Source of the DNA: a virus | IMG/VR virus record: IMGVR_UViG_3300005602_000005 | Span: 1 to 39,265 of that record | Strand: one strand, 5' to 3' | Length of the DNA stretch: 39,265 nucleotides | Shown: positions 8,029 through 15,592 of the stretch, piece after piece | How the letters are laid out: each line of letters opens with the position of its first letter | How positions within the stretch are numbered: position 1 is the first letter of the stretch | The notes under the pieces: generated by a model | What the model saw: the letters and a program-made list of their open reading frames with translations, nothing else | Told to the model about the DNA's origin: nothing | Database searches by the model: none | Translations under genes and position numbers: made by a program

Positions 8029-10529
8029 ACCAAACGGCCGCCTCTACGCATCGAAATCATCAAAGAAACAAGCTCTAAATCAGCTGAGTTGATAGCATTT
8101 ATCGCCATTTGCTGATCTGACATCGTGAACTGAAGCTGCACCGTTTGGGCAATTGCATCACAAAATAACCTATAGATTGTCTCTTCACCATTTCCGAATT
8201 GATAAGGATTTAATGAAGTCAAAACAACATTGCTTTGTGGATTGTCGGATAAAGGCGTATTGACGGGCACATCCGAACTATCCGAGAAGACATTGCATGT
8301 AAATTGACCATAACTTGTGGTGTTTACATAAAAGTCAATCTTACTAAGCCTTGAACGTTTATTATCATTAAAGAAATTAAATATCTTAGATTGGATATCG
8401 AAATTGCTAATTTTTGCAATTAGTCCACCAGGTGCATAAACTCCCGTTGTTGATATAGGAGTAATTTGCTGAGAATTGCTTAAAGACACATAGCGTATGC
8501 TAACAGGAGTAGATCCAATCGCTGGATTGAACGTCAAGGAAATAGCTCCAGTGTTATAATTTATAGAACCAGATGCTACATTTGCAACATAGAGTATTCC
8601 ATTTGAATCTCTATCAATAAATTGTAATGCACCTACATTGATTTGAATGCTTCCAGGAATAATTGGCACATTTGCAATGGTATATAAGAATGATGTTCCA
8701 CTTGCATTCCCAGCTTCGATTGGCTGAAATTCTTGAAGCATGAAATTGTTTGCATCGATTAAAGCAGTCTTGAAATTTCTAGCATTTAATGAAACGCCAT
8801 CTGCAAATGTAATGCCAGAAATATTGCTTAATGTTATCCATGTCCCATCAGGTAAATTGTGATTAGTACTCGTAACGGTCGACCCGGTAAAAGCTGAAAT
8901 ACTAAGAGAAGGGTCATTCGTGCTATTATCCTGTTCAAGTTCGAATACAAAGCCTTGCTGGTTTCCTGCAACAACCGATTCATATCCGGATTCACTTATT
9001 CCTGAATCCCACGATACGTCAGTATAAGATTCCCAAGGATCGGTCATATCATTCCATGTAGTACCAGGAGATGCCAGATAATAATAACCGAAACAAGTAA
9101 ATGTATCATCGAAGTAAGACCAATTTTTAGTGTCGTAATTGAAAACTAAAACCAAATCCGGATAAATGCCCATAGGATTTGTGTTGCTGGGAAAAGTCCA
9201 AAAGTTTAAACGCGTTCTAAATGTCCTAATTCCATAGACACGCTGTAAACCTTGATTGACTTGACGTATTTTAAATATATCTTCTGGTATTTTCTCATCA
9301 AAACGAATTGTATCATTGCCATCGCTAATGACTATTCCCCTATTTCCAATAGCCATTAAACCTTTATCGAATGCAATGGTGCTAAAAGTACAATCAGAAC
9401 CAAATTCGATATTGACACGTTCCCAAACGAAAGGATTCTGTGAATTATTAACAAATCGAAGGCGCCAAGTGCTTCTTTCAAAATAGACAACAAGAATATC
9501 TCTGATAAAATCAGCTGCAACAATGACTTCATTCGTAGGAGCATCATTAGCTCCTCCCCTTCCAAATATATCATCCCTTGCAGCTTTAGGATCAAAAGTC
9601 TGTAAAGCCGGGACTGTTGGAACTGGAGGAGAATAATAGGGTGTGCCTATTTGAGTCCATCTTGCTCTATTTCCAAAATTGAAAACGCCTGCCTCATTTC
9701 CTTCCCAAGTATTTAAAAATACAAGATAGCCTCGATATGCAAAGATAAGAAGGGCTGCTGCTAATGCATTATTTGGATCGATTGGAGGATTATAATTGAC
9801 CCAGGAATTTCCTACGCCATTATTGACATTGGCATAATAGCGAATACCATCTTGTCCAGCAATCGAGACGATATTATTTAATGCAATACCACCAGATGCA
9901 TAAGCATTATATAAAGCTCCATTCAAAGGTATTGTGAATGTATTTGCTCCAGTCACTGTAATCTGAAAGACCTGTCCATTTAAAATGGGTGTCGTATTCG
10001 CTATTGGAGTATATCCTGAAACATTAATGATCGTTACAAACTGCCCTGTTGTAAATCCATGTGGAACCGTTGTTGTGACCTGTGCAGGATTTCCATTATC
10101 AATATTGAAGATAGCTCTCCCATGCAACCCAGGTTTTGAATTTGTGGCCCAAAAAGCTTCCGCATAATTTGTTGTGAAGAAAAATTGGGAATCTGTGCCG
10201 CTCCATGTTACTGGCATTGTTGAAGGAAGCGTATTGAATACCGTTCCTGTAAAAAAATAGGCTGTTGTTGTATCAAATCCTATTAGCTGCTGCTGACCTA
10301 TTCCAAAAAGTTCTCGTGTTCGCAATCCCATGACAGGATTGCCAGGAAATGTTACGCCATCCGGACTAAGTCTACCTAATAAAGTATATCCCGAACGCCT
10401 AACAACACGACCACGATATTGATAAGCATTTGTCAAGGTCTCAAAAGCATCTTCTGGAATAGCATAAGGTTTTACTTCCTTGCGTAAACCTTCTTTAATA
10501 GGCCCAATCATGAAATTGTGTGTTGTCAT
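8025..10529 (-). CDS. Large tail protein, tail tubular B / stabilisation-protein-like
   Basis: This 834-residue protein has an N-terminal pattern (AFETLTNAYQYRGRVVRRSGY, split around residues 30-50) resembling the start of podoviral tail tubular B / DNA stabilisation proteins ('..N.y.y.g.v.rR.G..'). Two stretches, AQVTTTVPHGFTTGQFVTI (~150) and STVTSTNHNLPDGTWITL (~560), look like the small beta FCCH-type domains common in phage tails. I chose the ATG at 10529, which overlaps the preceding stop as ATGA, over the in-frame ATG at 10550. It probably forms the tail hub or nozzle. Confidence 0.6.
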   Translation of the reverse strand: MTTHNFMIGPIKEGLRKEVKPYAIPEDAFETLTNAYQYRGRVVRRSGYTLLGRLSPDGVTFPGNPVMGLRTRELFGIGQQQLIGFDTTTAYFFTGTVFNTLPSTMPVTWSGTDSQFFFTTNYAEAFWATNSKPGLHGRAIFNIDNGNPAQVTTTVPHGFTTGQFVTIINVSGYTPIANTTPILNGQVFQITVTGANTFTIPLNGALYNAYASGGIALNNIVSIAGQDGIRYYANVNNGVGNSWVNYNPPIDPNNALAAALLIFAYRGYLVFLNTWEGNEAGVFNFGNRARWTQIGTPYYSPPVPTVPALQTFDPKAARDDIFGRGGANDAPTNEVIVAADFIRDILVVYFERSTWRLRFVNNSQNPFVWERVNIEFGSDCTFSTIAFDKGLMAIGNRGIVISDGNDTIRFDEKIPEDIFKIRQVNQGLQRVYGIRTFRTRLNFWTFPSNTNPMGIYPDLVLVFNYDTKNWSYFDDTFTCFGYYYLASPGTTWNDMTDPWESYTDVSWDSGISESGYESVVAGNQQGFVFELEQDNSTNDPSLSISAFTGSTVTSTNHNLPDGTWITLSNISGITFADGVSLNARNFKTALIDANNFMLQEFQPIEAGNASGTSFLYTIANVPIIPGSIQINVGALQFIDRDSNGILYVANVASGSINYNTGAISLTFNPAIGSTPVSIRYVSLSNSQQITPISTTGVYAPGGLIAKISNFDIQSKIFNFFNDNKRSRLSKIDFYVNTTSYGQFTCNVFSDSSDVPVNTPLSDNPQSNVVLTSLNPYQFGNGEETIYRLFCDAIAQTVQLQFTMSDQQMAINAINSADLELVSLMISMRRGGRLV

Positions 10530-11131
10530 GCTGAAGCTATTGCCATCCACGTGAAAGTAAAGATACCTGTAGCTAATGCCGATGAAATTACAAAAGTGCT
10601 ATTCGATGTTATTCTTGTTTGTACATCGAATGGAGCAGGTGCTGATCCGCCAGTTAAATTGTTAGAATTTGCAATAGCCATAAGTATTTTTGTAGGAGCC
10701 GGCGAAAGTGTCACTGTTCCTAATGCACTCACTGTGCCAAAGTAAAACAAATAGCCACCTGGTAAAAAGCTTTGAAATACAGGGCCAGCAACATTAACTT
10801 GATTATAGGTCAATTGCATGGGCGCATTAATGGCATTTGTTGGATCTAGTTCAGTAGGCAAGAATTTAGGAATTTGCAAAAAAATCTGAGGTTGCGTTCC
10901 TAAATTTGAAGTTGCATTTTTGCAATATATGACATCTAAATCTTGAGTTACTCCAGGATCAACCGATTGATTATTCAATACAACCGCTTCATGATCGCCT
11001 TGATTCGTCAAATTGAAGCCTGTATGATTTATAGCCAAAATAGAGGCAAATTGAGCAAAGTTTGTTCTCACCTGCGTAACTTGATCTTTTGGAGACTGAA
11101 GGCCATTAGGTGAAGTTGGATCGTATGTCAT
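10526..11131 (-). CDS. Tail protein, third of three tandem paralogues
   Basis: This is a 201-residue protein. Its N-terminus, QVRTNFAQFASILAINHTGF, matches the 'QIRxNF..i...fa.NH' pattern of the two genes upstream. All three share a middle of the type 'tP.QLTYn' and 'flPGGyLfYFG', and a beta-rich end (FTFTWMAIASA). The ATG at 11131 overlaps the preceding stop (ATGA) and fits better than the TTG at 11149. Such proteins often form the N-terminal, tail-bound part of short tail appendages. Confidence 0.55.
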   Translation of the reverse strand: MTYDPTSPNGLQSPKDQVTQVRTNFAQFASILAINHTGFNLTNQGDHEAVVLNNQSVDPGVTQDLDVIYCKNATSNLGTQPQIFLQIPKFLPTELDPTNAINAPMQLTYNQVNVAGPVFQSFLPGGYLFYFGTVSALGTVTLSPAPTKILMAIANSNNLTGGSAPAPFDVQTRITSNSTFVISSALATGIFTFTWMAIASA

Positions 11132-11769
11132 AAGTTCACCATCACGCAATAAAAGAACTGAGTTGGAAATGAAGCAGGAATTAAATTAGAGGTGAATAGA
11201 TTGATTGTTTTGTATATTCCATCCGCATCAGGCTGTTGTATTGATACATATGGGGGATAAAAAGGATTAGTACCAGAAGCAATAGGACAAAAATTCATTG
11301 ATATGATGTTTTTTGCAACAGCAGGCAGAAGATTGAAGGCAACTGATGCAGTTACAGAAGTAAATTTTACTGTAATCATTCCAAAATAAACTAAAATATT
11401 TCCAGGAAGAAACGTAAAAAACTGAGTCGGATTATTAATTGGTTGTAAAGTATATAATTGGTAATTACTAAACTGAAAAGGAGTCTGATTTCCTTGATAT
11501 TGCATAAAAAGTTGATCAGTTTGACCCGAAACTGTATTCGCATAAAGCGATATTTCACCTAAATCAGTTTGAAATTGCGAAGTCTGATCTAAAAGTTGAA
11601 CAACAGTATGGTTTCCAGCCCCTGAAATAGCATCTAATGGAACATGATTTTTTAAGAAAGCTTGATATAAAGTTGAAAAGTTGTTTAGAAAATCACTTTG
11701 ATTTTTACCAATGGAATCACTTGGGCCCGAAGGAATATTTGGATTGTATACAGGAGGAAGAATTGTCAT
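11128..11769 (-). CDS. Tail protein, second of three tandem paralogues
   Basis: This 213-residue protein has the N-terminal pattern IGKNQSDFLNNFSTLYQAFLKNHVPLD, the central TPFQFSNYQLYTL and the FFTFLPGNILVYFG segment, matching the neighbours on both sides. It abuts the previous stop and overlaps the next start by 4 bp. Beta-rich. I infer a tail structural role shared with its paralogues. Confidence 0.55.
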   Translation of the reverse strand: MTILPPVYNPNIPSGPSDSIGKNQSDFLNNFSTLYQAFLKNHVPLDAISGAGNHTVVQLLDQTSQFQTDLGEISLYANTVSGQTDQLFMQYQGNQTPFQFSNYQLYTLQPINNPTQFFTFLPGNILVYFGMITVKFTSVTASVAFNLLPAVAKNIISMNFCPIASGTNPFYPPYVSIQQPDADGIYKTINLFTSNLIPASFPTQFFYCVMVNL

Positions 11770-12345
11770 CTATTGTCCTATCGCTATATAGTAAACATCA
11801 AACTTAACTGTTGCTCCACCAGATTTGTTTGTTATTGTAAATTGAGATCCGGTTATGCTAGTAGGAATTGAATATCCGCTAATAGTGCTTGATGCTGTTA
11901 AATTTGCCGTAGTTAACCCAACATAGAGCAATGTTGTCGTTGGACTCAAAACAACCACTTGCCCATTAGTTGCTGGTGATATTTTTCCTCCATAAATCAC
12001 GAATGGTCCTGCAACAAATGAATATTCACTGGTAGGAGTTGATGTGCTTATTGATTTATAGGTAAGCTGAATAGGCGTTTGATTGCTATTAGGCCTAAAA
12101 AACATAGCAGGAATGCCAGCCACTAGTTTATTATATAAAGCTGTCTGAGTCGCTGATGTCGTAGGATCTAAAGCTTGAGGACGCATTGTTAGAACGCGAT
12201 GCATACCTTGAAATTCATCTCCATCCGTTAAGGCTGAATGATTAGCTGCAAAAGCCTTGGCAATAGCTTGATAATTAGCGCGAATTTGATATTGAGAAAT
12301 AAGACGTTGATCTGTTCCTTGTGGAATTGTGGAATTATAACTCAT
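11770..12345 (-). CDS. Tail protein, first of three tandem paralogues
   Basis: This 191-residue protein begins with an IPQGTDQRLISQYQIRANYQ segment followed by 'AIAKAFAANHSALTD', the clearest form of the shared N-terminal pattern. TPIQLTYKSI and FVAGPFVIYGGKI are the common middle motifs, and it ends in a KFDVYYIAIGQ-type strand. Four bases separate it from the adaptor-like gene at 12349. Three copies in a row suggest expansion by duplication. Confidence 0.55.
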   Translation of the reverse strand: MSYNSTIPQGTDQRLISQYQIRANYQAIAKAFAANHSALTDGDEFQGMHRVLTMRPQALDPTTSATQTALYNKLVAGIPAMFFRPNSNQTPIQLTYKSISTSTPTSEYSFVAGPFVIYGGKISPATNGQVVVLSPTTTLLYVGLTTANLTASSTISGYSIPTSITGSQFTITNKSGGATVKFDVYYIAIGQ

Positions 12346-12348
12346 TCA

Positions 12349-13419
12349 CTAACCTGTATTTCCTGAATATTCGGTACCCATGAACCAAGTAGCAAGTGGT
12401 CTTCCTGGCTGGCTAAATATTGTCGAAGCACGCTGACTGCTTAACTGCCTCAAAGTTCTTCTTTGGGCAAGTTCAAGCTGTTCCTGAAAGATTGGCATGA
12501 CATATGCCATTCCCTCTTCATCAGGAAAATCAGTGTAAATAAGCTTTGCAGCTCCCGAACAAATGAAAAGATACCATTCATTCAGTTGTGGCCCACTATT
12601 ATCTAAAAGCATTTGCAAAGGCTGCTGACTAATCTGAAACTCAACCTGATAAACCTGCATAGGACAGGGACGAAAGATAATTTGCTGATTATAGAAAAGC
12701 ACATCCGTTGGCCTTGAAGCTTGATAAGGAACTACTGCTGCATATATCGTCGCTGACGCTGGTATGACGGTAGAGTTTGCGGGTATAAAAGAATAAGCGC
12801 CCGTGATATAATTTACCGTCCCTACATTATTATTCTGCGCATCAAAAAGATTTCCGACATCAGAATTTGGCTGTGGAACATCAGTAATGGCATAATTGAA
12901 TCCAGAGGTCACATCACCAGAACTATCATAAGCAGAAATAATCACCATCGGCTCGGTAACATTGCCAAATATATCTAATTGTGCCCGATAAAATGGTGTG
13001 GAAGGAATAGTTCCAGTATATGCCACATTTGCAGCTTTACCACCTGTATTTATTATTTGATTAACCGATAAATTAGGCCATCGATTATAGAAAGTCATTT
13101 TATCTTGAGAATATCTTAATATATATCCCTGACAATATACTGGAGGACTAATTTGTATATTTCCTGGAGACACTTTTTCAGTCTGCCCTGCCTCATTGAC
13201 AGGATTAGCCTCATAGATAAATTGATAAGTATCTACGTTAGGAACCGTATTGAAAACATATGGCTTCGTTAATTTCATATTCTTGAAGTGCAAAGGAAGC
13301 ATCAACGTCATGAATAGATTCAAATATTGATCAATTTGGCTGTCTTGCATCTGCGTAGATGTATATCTAGCAGTCATCTTGCGCGTTGTTGTACGCATAA
13401 AATCTAGTGTTATTGTCAT
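12349..13419 (-). CDS. Putative head-tail adaptor / tail tube A-like protein
   Basis: This 356-residue protein opens with a helical region (MRTTTRKMTARYTSTQMQD, residues 8-26, then a DQYLNLFMTLMLPLHF helix). A beta-rich insertion follows, and the C-terminal half has DVLFYNQQIIFRPCP and the helix MPIFQEQLELAQRRTLRQL. A helical N-terminus plus this C-terminal helix is usual for podoviral gp11/tail-tube-A-type adaptors that bind below the portal. It overlaps the gene at 13416 by 4 bp. The assignment is by layout and position, not by a diagnostic motif. Confidence 0.45.
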   Translation of the reverse strand: MTITLDFMRTTTRKMTARYTSTQMQDSQIDQYLNLFMTLMLPLHFKNMKLTKPYVFNTVPNVDTYQFIYEANPVNEAGQTEKVSPGNIQISPPVYCQGYILRYSQDKMTFYNRWPNLSVNQIINTGGKAANVAYTGTIPSTPFYRAQLDIFGNVTEPMVIISAYDSSGDVTSGFNYAITDVPQPNSDVGNLFDAQNNNVGTVNYITGAYSFIPANSTVIPASATIYAAVVPYQASRPTDVLFYNQQIIFRPCPMQVYQVEFQISQQPLQMLLDNSGPQLNEWYLFICSGAAKLIYTDFPDEEGMAYVMPIFQEQLELAQRRTLRQLSSQRASTIFSQPGRPLATWFMGTEYSGNTG

Positions 13420-13829
13420 AATGCAAGACCTCCGTTATATATCGATCCCTCAAACGAATCTTGATTGCCATATGGAAGTGGAAGAGGTGATAAATATGGC
13501 CCTGAAGAGTTCGGTATTACACTAGGCGGAGTATAAGCCGAAGGCAACGGACTTGGGTAGGAAAATGTAGAAAAATTAGTTGAATCTATGTCTATTGACA
13601 ATGTGTTTAATGTCAACCCGACAATTTGACCATCTAACCCATTTAATTCCTGCATCCCAAATTGTGTTGGAATCAAGAATCGAACCATCATTCCAATAAC
13701 ATAATTATGATCATTTAAGGTGACAACAATCAAAGGAAAATCATTTGTGATCGCTGTTATTGTTTGCGTGATTAAATTCTGTTTAACCTGAACCTGTGCA
13801 TAACCCGGGTAATAGATGACAGCAGTCAT
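13416..13829 (-). CDS. Small virion protein sharing a domain with the capsid-associated protein at 14491
   Basis: This is a 137-residue protein. Residues ~38-70 (VVTLNDHNYVIGMMVRFLI, then PTQFGMQELNG) closely match the 14491 protein (VVTTLVQQNYQVGDVVRFAI, then PTQFGMQQLN). 'DSTNFSTFSYP' and 'LPYGNQD' are also shared. It therefore looks like one beta domain of the longer neighbour, produced by duplication. The start follows the dyad motif at 13838-13859. Its function is probably structural. Confidence 0.5.
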   Translation of the reverse strand: MTAVIYYPGYAQVQVKQNLITQTITAITNDFPLIVVTLNDHNYVIGMMVRFLIPTQFGMQELNGLDGQIVGLTLNTLSIDIDSTNFSTFSYPSPLPSAYTPPSVIPNSSGPYLSPLPLPYGNQDSFEGSIYNGGLAL

Positions 13830-13837
13830 TGAATTCC

Positions 13838-13859
13838 TATGTAAAACAGCTTTACATTA
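13838..13859. promoter_or_regulatory. 22-nt dyad motif, copy 1
   Basis: The core is ATGTAAA-N5-TTTACAT. All 22 bases are identical to 30521-30542, and a near-identical copy is at 32692-32713. It lies between two late genes, just upstream of the start at 13829. It may be an operator; the protein that binds it is unknown. Confidence 0.5.
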
Positions 13860-14426
13860 ACCAAAAGACACTGGAACGAACGCATACTTCTTATTGCTTG
13901 TATCTACTTCATGAATAACACTTTGTGGTCTATTTGGATCCATATCACCAGATTTTTGAGTAAAGACAGGTGTATGATAATGCTCATTTATCTGATCTAC
14001 AAAACCACGAGGAATTGTATAAGTTTTCCCATCTTCAAAGTTATACCATTTGACAGGATCATCAACATATTTGATATAAGCTAATTTTGCAGGCTGTCCA
14101 GGCGCACGACGGTTAATAAATTTCCCTGTTACTTTTATATTATCGTAAGCTTTTTGCTTTTCTATGATTTCTTGTTTTGATCTTTTTTCATTTGTCATAT
14201 TGACTTGATTATCAACGAAGCTTTGTTCAGATGCAGTCAAATCCCTTCCGGCATTAGCCTGCAATTCTTTTTTCTTTTCTTCAATTTCTCGACGTGTATT
14301 TTCAAGTTCTACTCTTGCTTGGTCAATCTCAGTTTGAAGACCTTCCAAAACTGCTTCTTCAGTCATATGTACCTCTGGTTTTATCTCTTCCACTTGTAAA
14401 CTATTTATTTTTTTTTGTCTTGCCAT
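13857..14426 (-). CDS. Coiled-coil protein next to the capsid genes, function unknown
   Basis: This is a 189-residue protein. A Glu/Lys-rich coiled coil (~25-60, LQTEIDQARVELENTRREI) leads to a compact C-terminal part with AYIKYVDDPVKWYNFEDGKT and YTIPRGFVDQINEHYH. It is well expressed by layout, right after the terminator that closes the capsid transcript. The last codons overlap the dyad motif. I believe related proteins occur next to N4-gp56-type capsid genes but cannot assign a role; a head-completion or decoration protein is possible. Confidence 0.5.
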   Translation of the reverse strand: MARQKKINSLQVEEIKPEVHMTEEAVLEGLQTEIDQARVELENTRREIEEKKKELQANAGRDLTASEQSFVDNQVNMTNEKRSKQEIIEKQKAYDNIKVTGKFINRRAPGQPAKLAYIKYVDDPVKWYNFEDGKTYTIPRGFVDQINEHYHTPVFTQKSGDMDPNRPQSVIHEVDTSNKKYAFVPVSFG

Positions 14427-14439
14427 ATTGCACCAGGAT

Positions 14440-14479
14440 TAAATTAAAAAATAATGCAAGAGGATTTTAACCCTCTTGC
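14440..14479 (-). terminator. Rho-independent terminator after the capsid-associated gene
   Basis: On the minus strand, GCAAGAGG and CCTCTTGC form a perfect 8-bp stem (14456-14479) around an AT-rich loop. ATTATTTTTTAAT follows. It sits 11 bp after the stop of the 14491 gene, so it ends or attenuates the capsid transcript before the coiled-coil gene. Confidence 0.75.
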
Positions 14480-14490
14480 AATAAAACACC

Positions 14491-15582
14491 TTATGGGAAT
14501 GTTTGGAGGCTTGTTACAGCTTCCCACATCCAGGCATCTACAGTACTTCCGATAATGCCGCCAGTTGTAGCACTATTCGTGCCATCTCCAGCGCCTATAA
14601 GAATACCATTAGCACCTTGGTTTTGACGTGCAAATCCCAAGATATCTTGGTTTCCATATGGCAAAGGACTTGGAACAATGTTATTCAGGTTGTTTAGATT
14701 TCCTTCACCTTGAGGAATCAAGTAAGGGAAACTAGTTGGGAAAAATCCAGTTCCAGGAAACGCAAAAGCTGTGAAATTGGTGCTATCGACATTGGCAAAC
14801 GTTAAAGTTTGTGTGCCTACAGCATTATTTACAGCTGATACAGTCGCTTGGAAAGGAAGCCCACTATTAGGTGTATTAAGTTGTTGCATTCCAAATTGTG
14901 TTGGAATTGCAAATCTTACAACGTCCCCAACCTGATAGTTTTGTTGAACCAATGTCGTTACAACCATTGGATTTGCTTTTGTAATTGCAGCAATTACTCT
15001 AACTTCAGGATAGTACAAAGCTCTCATTGGCAAATTTACATTACCAACTTTTTGTACAACACCAACAGAAGTCAAAGAATTAGATGAATTAAGCAAAGTT
15101 GTGAAGGTAGTTGTCGATCCGACTGCTGTAACAGTCATTGACAAACCACCTAATTCAGGAGCTGATGTAAGAGATGTGACTCTTACTATATCACCTACAA
15201 GAAAACCATGTGGTGTATTTGTCGTCCATACTGTAGTTGTTCCAGGAACGAAACTATTTACTACAACGGAAGGGCCAGGCAATTGCGTTGAGGCATTAAT
15301 GACAGTAAAGCCGTTAATTGCAGCAACACCATTGTTTAATGGAGCCAAAATACCCACAACAGTACCATTCTGTCTAATCATCGCTGTGCCATTAGACATA
15401 TAATTAGGATTAAAGATTGCTTCAACAATCCGAGTGGATGTCAAAGAACCGCTAACGCCTAAAGCTGTCACGCCGGACATTGTCAAATTCCAAAGCCTGA
15501 AAAGATCAATCTTTTGAGACAAAGGAATAAACTTTGGTGTAGATGCTACGTTAACAAAAGCACCAGTAGTAATTTGTGTCAT
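14491..15582 (-). CDS. Capsid-associated beta-rich structural protein
   Basis: This 363-residue protein sits directly after the major capsid gene, with AAGGAG before its ATG. It contains an FCCH-like stretch (TTVWTTNTPHGFLVGDIVRV, ~115-135), then the VVRFAIPTQFGMQQLN region shared with the 13416 protein. It ends with TVDAWMWEAVTSLQTFP. High-level translation and its own terminator suggest an abundant virion component, perhaps decoration or head fibre. No enzyme motif was seen. Confidence 0.55.
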   Translation of the reverse strand: MTQITTGAFVNVASTPKFIPLSQKIDLFRLWNLTMSGVTALGVSGSLTSTRIVEAIFNPNYMSNGTAMIRQNGTVVGILAPLNNGVAAINGFTVINASTQLPGPSVVVNSFVPGTTTVWTTNTPHGFLVGDIVRVTSLTSAPELGGLSMTVTAVGSTTTFTTLLNSSNSLTSVGVVQKVGNVNLPMRALYYPEVRVIAAITKANPMVVTTLVQQNYQVGDVVRFAIPTQFGMQQLNTPNSGLPFQATVSAVNNAVGTQTLTFANVDSTNFTAFAFPGTGFFPTSFPYLIPQGEGNLNNLNNIVPSPLPYGNQDILGFARQNQGANGILIGAGDGTNSATTGGIIGSTVDAWMWEAVTSLQTFP

Positions 15583-15592
15583 ATATTACTCC

